NCBI GenBank assembly: GCA_947483555.1
Contig: CANKMW010000081.1
Coordinates: 1 to 45,151, forward strand
Length of the DNA stretch: 45,151 bases
Reading direction: 5' to 3'
Source: Myxococcales bacterium
GTDB lineage: Bacteria > Myxococcota_A > Polyangia > Haliangiales > Haliangiaceae
Shown: in pieces, positions 35,073 to 44,941 of the stretch
Layout of the letters: every line of letters begins with the position of its first letter
Numbering within the stretch: the first letter of the stretch is position 1
Translations under genes and position numbers: made by a program
The notes under the pieces: generated by a model
The model's database searches: none
The model's input: only the letters and a program-made list of their open reading frames with translations
What the model was told of the DNA's origin: nothing

Positions 35073-35711
35073 CTAGCGGTCGACGAACTTCTCTGGCTCC
35101 TTGCCGGTGACACCAGCAAGCGCGCCGATCGCCGCCGCCGCCGCGGCGTCGATCTCGGCCTCGGGGCCTGACATGTAGAGGCGCCCGAAGGCGCCGTACG
35201 GGGTGACGTTGATCAGCGACACCTGGGCGGCCTTCTCGGCCTCGTTGGCGGCCAGCACGACGTAGCCGGCCGGCTCGCACTCGAGGATGAACAGCGACTG
35301 GCCGGGCAAGATCATCATGCCCTGCGAGGTGCGGTTGATGATCTGGGTCTGGTAGGCCTCGACGCCGCGGATGATCTGGTTGGTGAGCAGCTTGGGCTTG
35401 AGCCGATCGCCCTCGCCGACCCCGAGGTGCTTGAGCACGGTGGCCCCCGCCGACAGCACCTCGCCCTGATCGTGATCGTGGACCTCGAGCAAGCCGTAGG
35501 CGCGCTCGACGACCTGGACCGCCGGCTGCACCCGCGTCGCCTTGAGCGCCGCATCGGTGACCTGGTTGATCGCGATGCCGGGCGCGATCTCGACCCACAG
35601 CGAGGCCTGCCCGGGAACCGGCAAGAACCCGCGCGCGGTCTTCGCGATGAAGGTCGCGAGTTGCGGCTGCAGCGCGTCGAGGAAGCAGTAGGTACGAAGG
35701 ACCGTTGCCAT
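35073..35711 (-). CDS. BMC shell protein, double-layer-type trimer (BMC-T)
   Basis: This 212-aa tandem-domain shell protein is first in the operon. It resembles the CsoS1D-like group with permuted BMC domains, as seen in QSLFILECEPAGYVVLAANEAEKA and INVTPYGAFGRLYMSGPEAEI. In that group two trimers stack face to face and have large gated pores that may pass bulky metabolites. Its place and length match the double-layer BMC-T2 of the H. ochraceum shell (recalled). ATG at 35711 is 105 bp from the divergent TolC-like gene; I see no convincing promoter on this strand. The stop is followed by a 50-bp leader containing the hairpin and ribosome site of the hexamer gene. Confidence 0.9.
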   Translation of the reverse strand: MATVLRTYCFLDALQPQLATFIAKTARGFLPVPGQASLWVEIAPGIAINQVTDAALKATRVQPAVQVVERAYGLLEVHDHDQGEVLSAGATVLKHLGVGEGDRLKPKLLTNQIIRGVEAYQTQIINRTSQGMMILPGQSLFILECEPAGYVVLAANEAEKAAQVSLINVTPYGAFGRLYMSGPEAEIDAAAAAAIGALAGVTGKEPEKFVDR

Positions 35712-35778
35712 CGCTGGGAACCGACCCTATCACGCGATGAACCGGCGTTGGTCCGAGCCGCCCTCAAAACGGGGCAGG

Positions 35779-35807
35779 TTGACACCCTCGCCTGGCACCG
35801 ACATGGT
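35779..35807 (+). promoter_or_regulatory. Candidate housekeeping promoter of the TolC-like gene
   Basis: A perfect TTGACA (35779-35784) is followed after 17 bp by CATGGT (35802-35807), a weak -10 with three of six matches. The ATG at 35817 would then be only a few bases from the transcript start. Confidence 0.35.
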
Positions 35808-35816
35808 TCGCGCCGC

Positions 35817-37400
35817 ATGACCTCCCGCGCGCGCCTGTTCGTCGCTCTCTCCCTTGCGCTCACCACCGTCGACCCGGCCATCGCCGCGGCCGATCCGATC
35901 CTGACCGCGATCCACCTGGCGGCGCAGGATGGCGGCGGCAGCGGCGGCAGCGCGCCGGTGCCAGCGGCCGCCGCGGTGCCGCCGATGCTCGCCGAGGTCG
36001 CTGGACCGGCGCGGGCGATCGGTCTCGCCGAGCTGCTCCAGCTCGCGGTCCGTCAGGCCCCGGCCCTGGCGCAGGCGCGGATCGACATCGAGGTGGCCGA
36101 GGCCTCGATCCAGGGCGCGCGGGCGTGGGCCGACTGGGCGCTCGCGGCGCAGGCCTCGGCGTCGACCCGGGTCGCGGGTGGCATCGTCACCCGCCAGGAC
36201 GCCGTCGCGCTGTCGAGCGATCTCACGCGCCGCATCTCGACCGGCGGCACGCTGGCCCTGCACGCCGACGGCGGCTGGTCGCGCCAGGACCTGTCCAGCT
36301 TCGACGACACGACGATGACGGAGATCACCGTCACGTCGCGCAACTACTCGGGCGGCGTCAGCATCGGCTTCACGCAGCCCCTGTTGCGTGGCCGCGGTCG
36401 CGCCCAGCTCGATGCGGCCGAACGGATCGCGGTCACCAGCCGCGACGCCGCCGCGGTGGCAACTCGGGCCGCCGCGATCGCGCTGGTGCGCGAGGTCGCG
36501 CTCGGCTACCTCGATCTGATCGCCGCCGAGCGCGACCTCGAGATCAGCCGCGCCAGCCTCGAGCTGGCGCACGAACGCCTGCGCATCACCCAGGCCGGCA
36601 TCGACAAGGGTGGCGTCGCCAAGGCCGAGACCATCCCGGTCGAGCAAGCCATCGCGACCCGCGAGGAGGAGGTCCTGGTCGGCGAGCTGGCCACGCTCGA
36701 CCGCGGGCTCGCGCTGCGCCGGCTGGTCGGGCTGGCGGTGGCCCCCGGCGACATGGGGCTGGCGTCGACGGTCGACCTCGCCATCCCGTCGCAGGTCTGG
36801 GATCAGCGAGCGCTGGTCGCGGCGGCGACCGCCAGTAGCCCCGAGCTGGCGCGCCTCTCCGCGCTGACCGCCGGCGCGACCATCGAGATCGAGGTGACCG
36901 AGAACGGCCTCTTGCCGGCGCTCGATCTGGCCGCGACCCTGGGCCCGAGCGCGATCTTGCGGAGCAGCAACGACGAGCTCGACCCCGGCCTGACCGCGGC
37001 GCTGACGCTCACGTATCAACAGAGCCTCGGCAAGACGGCGGCCCGGGCCGAGGTCCGCCGCGCTCGCGCCCAGCGCGAAGCGGTGCGCGTCAACGCCGCC
37101 GACGTCCGCAACCAGCTGGTCGAAGCCGTGGCCCGCGCGGTGGCGCAGATCCAGGTCGCCGAGCGCCGCTACGTCATCTCGGTGCGCGCGGTGTCGCTGG
37201 CCGAGCAGAACCTGGTCGTCGAGCAGGCCCGCCTCGGCCTCGGCAAGTCACGCAACGTCGACGTGCTGACCCGTCAGGACGAGCTGCGCGCGGCCCAGCT
37301 CCGCGCCGCGCGCGCGATCATCGACTGGCATCGGGCCGCGGCGGCGATCGCCGCGCTCACCGGTGAGATCCTGCCCCAGTACGGGATCTCGATTCCCTGA
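35817..37400 (+). CDS. TolC-like outer-membrane efflux protein
   Basis: This 527-aa protein has a signal peptide (about 1-23), a Gly/Ala/Pro-rich linker and two outer-membrane efflux (OEP) repeats, with long helical stretches and beta segments (SGGVSIGFTQPLLRGRGRAQL; LTAALTLTYQQSLGK). Trimers form the outer-membrane channel of efflux pumps or type I secretion. No periplasmic adaptor or inner-membrane pump is next to it, so its partners lie elsewhere. ATG at 35817 opens the signal peptide. It is divergent from the BMC operon across 105 bp; no functional link to the microcompartment can be shown. Confidence 0.87.
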   Translation: MTSRARLFVALSLALTTVDPAIAAADPILTAIHLAAQDGGGSGGSAPVPAAAAVPPMLAEVAGPARAIGLAELLQLAVRQAPALAQARIDIEVAEASIQGARAWADWALAAQASASTRVAGGIVTRQDAVALSSDLTRRISTGGTLALHADGGWSRQDLSSFDDTTMTEITVTSRNYSGGVSIGFTQPLLRGRGRAQLDAAERIAVTSRDAAAVATRAAAIALVREVALGYLDLIAAERDLEISRASLELAHERLRITQAGIDKGGVAKAETIPVEQAIATREEEVLVGELATLDRGLALRRLVGLAVAPGDMGLASTVDLAIPSQVWDQRALVAAATASSPELARLSALTAGATIEIEVTENGLLPALDLAATLGPSAILRSSNDELDPGLTAALTLTYQQSLGKTAARAEVRRARAQREAVRVNAADVRNQLVEAVARAVAQIQVAERRYVISVRAVSLAEQNLVVEQARLGLGKSRNVDVLTRQDELRAAQLRAARAIIDWHRAAAAIAALTGEILPQYGISIP

Positions 37401-37408
37401 CCCCGAGG

Positions 37409-37879
37409 TCAGTCGCCGCCGCCTTCGCCGCCACCGCCGTCTTCGTCCGGCGAGGCACAGAAGTCGACCCGCGTGATCGGCTCGGCGAGGCCGCTCGCCA
37501 GCTCGGGGTGAGTCCACAGCATCAGCTCGGACCAGAAGCGGGTGCGCCCGGTGCGCACCTCGTAGTGCACGCCGGCCGGGCCGGCGAGCGTGAACCCGAC
37601 CAGATCGCCGTTGCTCGCCGCCTGCCACGACTCGAACCCGTAGGTCCCGATCGGCGACGTCACCTGCAGGCCGACCACGCCCAGGTCGGCGCCATCGACG
37701 CGACACGCCACGGTTCGCGGCGGCGGCGGCAGCGGCGGCTGGGTCACGACGCCGGCGTCGAGCTCGGGATCGATGCCGGGGTCGGGTAGGCCGGGATCAT
37801 CCGCCGGCCCGCCAGGACCACCCGGCTCGAAGGCACAACCTGCGAGCCCGGCGAGTACCAGCGCAACGAGATGACGCAT
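37409..37879 (-). CDS. Putative lipoprotein, unknown function
   Basis: The 156-aa product has a lipoprotein signal (MRHLVALVLAGLAGC), a Gly/Pro/Asp-rich linker and a compact domain of about 90 residues with two cysteines (VACRVDG, VDFCASP). It ends in an acidic and Gly-rich tail. The domain looks beta-rich; I do not recognise it. ATG at 37879 has an ideal GGGAGG six bases upstream, which fixes the start. It ends 8 bp from the convergent TolC-like gene. The 186 bp upstream, towards the FHA-domain regulator, contain GC-rich imperfect repeats but no clear promoter. Confidence 0.75.
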   Translation of the reverse strand: MRHLVALVLAGLAGCAFEPGGPGGPADDPGLPDPGIDPELDAGVVTQPPLPPPPRTVACRVDGADLGVVGLQVTSPIGTYGFESWQAASNGDLVGFTLAGPAGVHYEVRTGRTRFWSELMLWTHPELASGLAEPITRVDFCASPDEDGGGGEGGGD

Positions 37880-38065
37880 CACGGACCTCCCAGCAGCAGG
37901 ACGATGCATCTCGTGGGCCGTCATGCGTGTGAGCCGGCTCTCAATGATCACGGCGTGCTGCGTCGCAACACGTGGATTCCCCCCCGCAGGCGGGCCCGGT
38001 CGCCGGAGACTCACCCCCGCCTACGTGGGAGCGGCGCCCCAGGCCACCCAGGGCGCGCGCGCCGC

Positions 38066-39433
38066 TCAGCCCACGGTCCCGGGCGACGACTCGTCATCGC
38101 CCTCGGCGGGCTCGGCGGACGTCAGATCGGCGGCGTCGGCGTGCTTGGCGACGTAGCGCCGCAGCTGGTTGCGATGCAGGCCGAGCCGGCGCGCCGCGCG
38201 CGTGACGTTGCCAGCCTCGTCCCGGAGCGCGCCGAGGATCGCGTCGTGATCTGGCAACGCCGCTGGCTTGGGTCGCTGCGAGATCGGCGGCAAGGTCGCC
38301 AGCTCGCCCGGGACCAGCACCCGCCCCGCCGTGCCATCGAGGTCCTCGACGCGCACCACCTTGCGCGCGGCCTCGGTGGCGGCATGGGCGGCGCGCGACA
38401 CCTCACCCATCAGCTCGCGCACGTTGCCCGGCCACGGGCGCAGCAGGCAGGCCTCGACCAGCGACGGGTGCGGCGGCAGGCCGGAGCCGCGAGTGGCCTC
38501 GGCGACCAGCCACGCGATGTCCTCGAAGCGCTCGCGCAGGGGCGGCAACCGAACCTCGGGACGGCCGATGCGGAAGTAGAGGTCGTCGCGGAACTTGCCG
38601 GCCTGGACCTCGCCGCGCAGATCGCGCAGCGTCGCGGCCACCACCCGCAACACCACCGGCCGCGGCCGCGCGGCACCGAGCGGTAACAGCTCGCCGGTCT
38701 CGAGGACCCGCAGCAGCTTGGCCTGCACCTGCAGGTCGAGCTCGGCGACCTCGTCGAGGAACAGGGTGCCGTTGTCGGCGACCGCCAGGTATCCGTCGGC
38801 GTCACGATCGGCGCCCGAGTAGGCGCCCTTCTTGGCGCCGAACAGCAGCCGCTCGGCGACCCCGGCCGGGATCGCGGCGCAGTTGACCGCCACCAGGTCG
38901 CCGGTGGCGCCCGAGGCGCGATGAAACGCGCGCGCCGCCAGCTCCTTGCCCGCGCCGCTCTCGCCGGTGAGCAGGAGCGAGCGGCCGCCGCGCGCCGCGC
39001 GCTCGACCGCGTCCCAGGCCTGGCGCAGCGTCGGGCCGACGATCGCGCCGTGCTCGGCGACCACGGCCGCGCTCTCGAACAGCTGGACGTCCGGCACCAG
39101 CATGCTGATGGTGCGGCCGGTCCGCACCACCACTGGCGGCAACGCGGTGACCTCGCCGTCCGCGACCAGGGAGCCGCCGACGAACGTGCCGTTGCGGCTT
39201 CCGAGATCGGCGACCTGGAAGCGGGTCCCGTTCCAGCGGATGCGCACGTGCTGACGCGACAGGCGGTCATCGCCGGTCTGGGCCAGGCTCTCGCGGCCGA
39301 GCACCAGGCCGGGTGGCGGGACCCGCAGCGTGAGGAGCCGCGGCGTCTCGCAGCTCCACACCACGACCACCCCGGCCGCCGGGCGACCATCCCCCCGGTT
39401 GTCGACCTCGCTGTCGCGCGCGGTCTGTGACAT
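38066..39433 (-). CDS. FHA-domain sigma-54-type transcriptional activator
   Basis: This 455-aa regulator has an N-terminal FHA domain (about 25-115; GRE 46-48, SRQH 59-62, GSRNGT 78-83) that should bind a phosphothreonine partner, usually made by a Ser/Thr kinase in myxobacteria. An AAA+ domain (Walker A GESGAGKE at 157-164; NGTLFLDEVAELD) and a Fis-type helix-turn-helix (TRAARRLGLHRNQLRRYV) follow. The sigma-54 contact loop reads GAYSGA (203-208) instead of GAFTGA; both hydroxyl and aromatic character are kept but the change could alter sigma-54 contact. A TATACT box on the minus strand (39443-39448) lies just before the ATG. The divergent di-heme lipoprotein gene with its -24/-12 element is the nearest candidate target. 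Confidence 0.9.
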   Translation of the reverse strand: MSQTARDSEVDNRGDGRPAAGVVVVWSCETPRLLTLRVPPPGLVLGRESLAQTGDDRLSRQHVRIRWNGTRFQVADLGSRNGTFVGGSLVADGEVTALPPVVVRTGRTISMLVPDVQLFESAAVVAEHGAIVGPTLRQAWDAVERAARGGRSLLLTGESGAGKELAARAFHRASGATGDLVAVNCAAIPAGVAERLLFGAKKGAYSGADRDADGYLAVADNGTLFLDEVAELDLQVQAKLLRVLETGELLPLGAARPRPVVLRVVAATLRDLRGEVQAGKFRDDLYFRIGRPEVRLPPLRERFEDIAWLVAEATRGSGLPPHPSLVEACLLRPWPGNVRELMGEVSRAAHAATEAARKVVRVEDLDGTAGRVLVPGELATLPPISQRPKPAALPDHDAILGALRDEAGNVTRAARRLGLHRNQLRRYVAKHADAADLTSAEPAEGDDESSPGTVG

Positions 39434-39489
39434 GCCCGGCCGAGTATACGGGCAGTCAGGCGGCAGGTGTGGCGCCGGGCGCCGGCCGG

Positions 39490-39505
39490 CCGGGCACGTG
39501 CCCGG
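39490..39505. promoter_or_regulatory. 16-bp palindrome upstream of the di-heme lipoprotein gene
   Basis: CCGGGCACGTGCCCGG is a perfect palindrome about 131 bp upstream of the start predicted from the -24/-12 element at 39603. Palindromes of the same form, CCGG(G/C)C-N4-G(G/C)CCGG, lie upstream of the matching elements at 42237 and 44913. It may be the activator site. High GC makes chance palindromes more likely, so this is tentative. Confidence 0.4.
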
Positions 39506-39602
39506 GCCGCGGCCACCCGTGATCGCGTCCCGACCGCGACATCCGCGTCGGGGCGAGGCGCGTAAGTCGTGGCCCGGCGACGACGCGGCGCGCCGTTCGG
39601 AG

Positions 39603-39620
39603 TGGCACGCGGGTCGCTAT
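39603..39620 (+). promoter_or_regulatory. -24/-12 (sigma-54-type) promoter element, copy 1
   Basis: TGGCACGCGGGTCGCTAT matches the sigma-54 consensus TGGCACG-N4-TTGCW with one change (TCGC). The predicted transcript start is near 39629, giving a 14-nt leader that contains GGAGG before ATG 39643. The same 18-bp form occurs at 42237 and 44913, where only the four central bases differ. Confidence 0.6.
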
Positions 39621-39642
39621 CTGCTTCGGCCACGGAGGGGAT

Positions 39643-42108
39643 ATGAAACGAACCAGAATCTCGATCTTGCATTTCGGCCTCGCGCTCTCGACGCTCGCAG
39701 CCTGCGGCGACGACGGCGGCGGCAGTGACGATGACGCCGGTGTCGACGCGCCCGACGTACCGGCGGCGGTCTCGAAACGGGCGTCCAAGTCCGGCACCAT
39801 CGCGGTCAGCAACGACGACAGCCGGGTGCTGATGATCAACCCGGAGACCGACACGGTGTCGCTGTTCGACACCGCCACCGACACCCGGGTCGCCGAGTTC
39901 GCCACCGGCGGCGAACCCTCGTCGGTGGTCATCCACCCCGACGACGACACCGCGTTCGTCGCCAACCGCGCCGACGCCACGGTGGTCAAGGTCACCGGCC
40001 TCAAGGGCGCCGCACCGGTGGTCGGCACGCCGCTCCAGGTCGGCTCCGAGCCGGCCGGCCTGGCGCTGTCGCCGACCGGCGCGCGCCTGTACGTCGCCGA
40101 GTTCGCCGAAGGCCGGATCGCCGTGATCGACACCGCGACCATGACCGAGATCGGCGCCATCACCGCGCCCAAGAACCCGCGCGCGCTGGCCGTGACCAAC
40201 GACGGCGACACCGACGATCTCGACGAGCTCATCGTGGTGCCCGAGTTCTTCGGCGAGGTCGGCCCCGGCGAGGAGGCCACCGATACGTCGCGCAGCGGCC
40301 GGGTCCGCATCTACAACTCCAGCGACCTGGCCGGGACCACGCCGATCACGCTGGCGGCGATCGACTCCGGCTTCGCGCCGTCGACCGCCGGGGTGGGCGC
40401 GCCGACCGTGATGACCTCGCCCAACCAGCTCTTCAGCGCCCTCGTCAACGGCAGCAAGCTGTACGTGACGTCGATCTCGGCGTCGCCGGCGCCGCCGACC
40501 AACTTCCAGGTCAACGTGCAACCGGTGCTCTACGTCGCCGACCTCACCGGCCGCGTCGAGGATCGCGGCCCGCTCGGCACCGCCGACCTGGCCCGCCTGG
40601 TCCGCGACCAGATCCCCGATCCGGGCGTGAAGTTCTTCCTCGCCGACCTCGTCGATCTCGGCTTCGTCGGGACCGACCTGGCCTACGTGCTGTCGCGCGG
40701 CGCCGACGTGGTGCAGCGCATCTCGTACACCGGCGCCGCGCCGACCCTGGGCTCGTCGTTCAACAAGCAGATCGATCTCAACCTGACGCCGGCCGGCAGC
40801 CCCGGCCCGTGTCAGAACCCGACCGGCATCGCGGTGACCCATTCCGGCGCCCGCGCCTACGTCAACTGCTGGGGCACCCGCCGCCTCGGCGTGGTCGACT
40901 TCTCGACCCAGACGCTGACCAAGACCGTCGAATCGGCCGCGGTCGCGACCGCCGAGCGTCCGACCCAGGACGGCCTGCACTTCTTCTTCACCGGCCGCGG
41001 CCGGTGGTCGAACAGCGCGTGGTCGTCGTGCGGCTCGTGCCACCCCGACGGTCTGTCCGACAACGTGACGTGGAGCTTCGCCGCCGGTCCGCGCCAGTCG
41101 ACCTCGGTCGACGGCACCTACAGCCACGGGCCCGGCGCGCAGAAGCAGCGCGCCATCAACTGGAGCGGCATCTTCGACGAGATGCACGACTTCGAGCGCA
41201 ACACCCGCGGCGTGCAGGGCGGCAAGGGCGCGATCACGCGCCCCGACCCGGCCATCGTCGGCGCCACCTGCGGCACCCTCGCCCAGGAGGTGACGATCGC
41301 CATCTCCGACGCCGGCCTCGGCCGCTCGGTCAAGTTCGATCAGGACAACACCACCGGCGCCTGCACCACGGACTGGAACAAGATCGACGCCTACGCCAAG
41401 ACGGTGCGGCCGCCGAAGGCGCTGCAGAAGGTCGACGCCGCGTCGGTGGCGCGCGGCGCGACGCTGTTCGGCGAGCCGACGGCGGGCGCCAACAACGCGG
41501 CCTGCGTTCGCTGCCACGGCGGCTCGGGATGGACCGCGTCGAGAGTCGCGTTCGCGCCGGCCGGCCTGCCGGTGGGCAACGCGGGCACCGATCTGCAACC
41601 CCTGGCGACCACGCCGTTCACGCCGCCCGCGTTCTGGCCGCCGGCGACCAGCGCCGCGGGCTGGAACTTCCACACCCAGACGCTCGCCAACCAGCCGCTG
41701 TCGGCCCAGTTCTCGGCGCCGGAACAGACCACCGCGGTGGCACCGGGACAGATCGCATGCGTGCTGCGCAACGTCGGCAGCTTCGGCAGCGACGCCCTCG
41801 AGGTCCGGCTCAACACGGCCGGCGCCGTGGTTCGTTCGCAGGGTCGCCTCGGCTACAACATCCCGTCCCTGTACGGCATGTCGCTCGGCGCGCCGTACTT
41901 CCACCACGGCAAGGTCGACAGCCTCGAGGAGCTGTTCGACGACTCGGCGTGGGCGGCCCACGCCACCGCCGGCAACCCGGTATGGCTGTCGGCAGGCACG
42001 GCGGCGGAGATCGCGGCCCGCAAGGTCGACCTGATCGCGTTCCTGCTGTCGATCGATGCCACCACCGCCGAACAGTCGATCCCGACCGGCTGGGACGGCT
42101 GCCCCTGA
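39643..42108 (+). CDS. Lipoprotein with beta-propeller and di-heme cytochrome regions
   Basis: This 821-aa lipoprotein has lipobox LAAC at residues 18-21 and an acidic linker. A YVTN-type beta-propeller follows (about 45-460; repeats such as GGEPSSVVIHPDDDTAFVAN and GSEPAGLALSPTGARLYVAE). The C-terminal part has two haem c motifs, CGSCH at 463-467 and CVRCH at 621-625, and a MauG/cytochrome c peroxidase-like ending (YNIPSLYGMSLGAPYFHHGK). It should sit in the periplasm or on the cell surface and carry out electron transfer or an oxidation; the substrate is unknown. GGAGGGG 4-5 nt before ATG 39643 fixes the start. A -24/-12 element lies 40 bp upstream and a terminator follows at 42178. Confidence 0.87.
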   Translation: MKRTRISILHFGLALSTLAACGDDGGGSDDDAGVDAPDVPAAVSKRASKSGTIAVSNDDSRVLMINPETDTVSLFDTATDTRVAEFATGGEPSSVVIHPDDDTAFVANRADATVVKVTGLKGAAPVVGTPLQVGSEPAGLALSPTGARLYVAEFAEGRIAVIDTATMTEIGAITAPKNPRALAVTNDGDTDDLDELIVVPEFFGEVGPGEEATDTSRSGRVRIYNSSDLAGTTPITLAAIDSGFAPSTAGVGAPTVMTSPNQLFSALVNGSKLYVTSISASPAPPTNFQVNVQPVLYVADLTGRVEDRGPLGTADLARLVRDQIPDPGVKFFLADLVDLGFVGTDLAYVLSRGADVVQRISYTGAAPTLGSSFNKQIDLNLTPAGSPGPCQNPTGIAVTHSGARAYVNCWGTRRLGVVDFSTQTLTKTVESAAVATAERPTQDGLHFFFTGRGRWSNSAWSSCGSCHPDGLSDNVTWSFAAGPRQSTSVDGTYSHGPGAQKQRAINWSGIFDEMHDFERNTRGVQGGKGAITRPDPAIVGATCGTLAQEVTIAISDAGLGRSVKFDQDNTTGACTTDWNKIDAYAKTVRPPKALQKVDAASVARGATLFGEPTAGANNAACVRCHGGSGWTASRVAFAPAGLPVGNAGTDLQPLATTPFTPPAFWPPATSAAGWNFHTQTLANQPLSAQFSAPEQTTAVAPGQIACVLRNVGSFGSDALEVRLNTAGAVVRSQGRLGYNIPSLYGMSLGAPYFHHGKVDSLEELFDDSAWAAHATAGNPVWLSAGTAAEIAARKVDLIAFLLSIDATTAEQSIPTGWDGCP

Positions 42109-42177
42109 GGTCGTGACGGGCACGGAGGCCCGTCGTCGATGACGATGGCGCGTTCGCCCTCCGTAACGCACGCGCTA

Positions 42178-42211
42178 CCGCGACCGGCCGATTGGCCGGT
42201 CGCGGCCTTTT
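42178..42211 (+). terminator. Rho-independent terminator after the di-heme lipoprotein gene
   Basis: A perfect 12-bp stem CCGCGACCGGCC (42178-42189) and GGCCGGTCGCGG (42194-42205) with loop GATT is followed by CCTTTT. It lies 69 bp after the stop codon. The inner part CCGGCC-GATT-GGCCGG (42184-42199) also matches the palindromes at 39490 and 44821 and lies 38 bp before the next -24 element, so it may have a second role as a protein-binding site. Confidence 0.75.
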
Positions 42212-42236
42212 CGGCGGCCAGCCGTGTCGCTCGAGC

Positions 42237-42254
42237 TGGCACGGCGCTCGCTAT
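42237..42254 (+). promoter_or_regulatory. -24/-12 (sigma-54-type) promoter element, copy 2
   Basis: TGGCACGGCGCTCGCTAT has the same form as copies at 39603 and 44913. The ATG of the DUF4157-type gene lies 29 bp from the first T, so the predicted transcript start would be about three bases before it. Confidence 0.6.
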
Positions 42255-42265
42255 GTGAGGTCGAC

Positions 42266-43831
<1,566 letters not shown>

Positions 43832-43915
43832 GCCTGACGCTGGCGGCGCCGCCGCGGGTACCATCGGGCCGGGCCGGGCCGGGAATGTCTGACCGCCGCG
43901 GCCGGTACCCACCCG

Positions 43916-44551
43916 GTGCGTTCGACGCTGCTCGCCGCCCTGCTGACCGCCAGCGTCGTCGCATGCGACGGCGGCGGCGGTTCGACGCGACCGGCGGCGC
44001 CGATCGCGCCCACTGCGCCCGGCGCGACCCAGGTAGCGATCGGCCCCGACTCGGACACGATCGACGCCACCACGATCGTCGGCCGGCCGCCGCCGCCGTG
44101 GGACGTGGACTGGATTAACGGCACGCCGCTGACGCTCGACGCCCTGCGCGGCGAGGTCGTACTGGTGCGCTGGTTCACCGACGGCTGTCCGTACTGCGCC
44201 GCGACCGCGCCGACGCTGGTGGCGCTCCACGACGAGCTCGCCGGGCGCGGCCTGCGCGTGGTCGGCATGTACCACCACAAGAGCGACGAGCCGCTCACCG
44301 TCGACGACGTCCGTGCGCTCGCCGACCGCTTCGGCTTTCGCTTCCCGGTCGCGATCGACCGTGACTGGCGCACGCTGCGGCGCTGGTGGCTCGACGCTCA
44401 CGAGGGCTGGACCAGCGTGTCGTTCCTGATCGATCGCCAGGGCGTGGTGCGCTTCGTCCACACTGGCGGCTCGTACCCGCCGGGTAGCGCCGACGCCACG
44501 CAGATGCGGCGCTGGATCGACCAGCTGCTCGCCGAGCCGGCCGCGAGCTGA
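43916..44551 (+). CDS. Thioredoxin-like (TlpA/ResA-type) lipoprotein
   Basis: This 211-aa lipoprotein has a signal ending SVVAC (Cys17), a Pro/Thr-rich linker and a thioredoxin fold. The redox motif is FTDGCPYC (Cys91, Cys94), followed by VVGMYHHK and a C-terminal SVSFLIDRQGVVRFVHTGG with the strand-turn of TlpA proteins. It probably acts as a periplasmic thiol-disulfide reductase or in cytochrome c maturation, which would fit the di-heme lipoprotein two genes upstream, but nothing proves the link. GTG at 43916 is the only start that includes the signal peptide. It follows the DUF4157-type gene by 84 bp on the same strand. Confidence 0.87.
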   Translation: MRSTLLAALLTASVVACDGGGGSTRPAAPIAPTAPGATQVAIGPDSDTIDATTIVGRPPPPWDVDWINGTPLTLDALRGEVVLVRWFTDGCPYCAATAPTLVALHDELAGRGLRVVGMYHHKSDEPLTVDDVRALADRFGFRFPVAIDRDWRTLRRWWLDAHEGWTSVSFLIDRQGVVRFVHTGGSYPPGSADATQMRRWIDQLLAEPAAS

Positions 44552-44630
44552 AGATCTCGAGGTCGGCCGCCGCGCCTGACGTGCAGCGGAAGCGCAGCCT
44601 CGAGTGTCGTGGGGTGTCCCCCGCCACCAG

Positions 44631-44660
44631 TACCCATATGACACGCCCGTCATATGGGTA
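44631..44660. promoter_or_regulatory. Perfect 12-bp inverted repeat, AT-rich
   Basis: TACCCATATGAC (44631-44642) and GTCATATGGGTA (44649-44660) are perfect arms around the 6-bp spacer ACGCCC. It lies 79 bp after the thioredoxin-like gene. The AT-rich arms stand out against the surrounding sequence. No T-run follows on either strand, so it looks more like an operator or insertion footprint than a terminator. Confidence 0.6.
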
Positions 44661-44818
44661 ACGTCGCGGTCGGGTATGCGTGCGCCACCGGCCCACTGAT
44701 CGCGGCGCCACCAGGGCGGGACGAGGGTGCTTGCTGCTCGCGACCAGCCGATATTTCTACAGCGCTTGAGCCGCGCCGCCGACGCTCTGCGGTCGACCAG
44801 ATCGCGCACCGCGACCCC

Positions 44819-44838
44819 GGCCGGCCGGCTGGCCGGCC
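44819..44838. promoter_or_regulatory. GC palindrome upstream of copy 3 promoter
   Basis: GGCCGGCC-GGCT-GGCCGGCC; the inner 16 bp (44821-44836) differ from 42184-42199 at only two spacer bases. The centre is about 110 bp upstream of the start predicted from the element at 44913. Confidence 0.35.
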
Positions 44839-44912
44839 CGCGCGCGGCCAGCGGGGCCGACGGTCAGCGGTCGCAAGGGCTCGATTCTGTCGCCGAATCG
44901 ACCGGCAACCGG

Positions 44913-44930
44913 TGGCACGGCGGTCGCTAT
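44913..44930 (+). promoter_or_regulatory. -24/-12 (sigma-54-type) promoter element, copy 3
   Basis: TGGCACGGCGGTCGCTAT differs from copy 2 in one base. The ATG of the partial gene lies 29 bp from the first T, exactly as at copy 2. Confidence 0.6.
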
Positions 44931-44941
44931 TGGTTCGATCC

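Larger units (their letters stand above)
44552..44941. other. 390-bp non-coding region with inverted repeats
   Basis: No gene is seen. It holds the AT-rich inverted repeat at 44631-44660, the GC palindrome at 44819-44838 and the -24/-12 element at 44913. The part between 44661 and 44818 shows no structure I can support. Confidence 0.6.

Noticed and set aside
38410..42171. Minus-strand open frame of about 1250 codons opposite the di-heme lipoprotein gene
   Set aside because: Low-complexity shadow; the plus strand has a signal peptide, two CxxCH motifs and a ribosome site.
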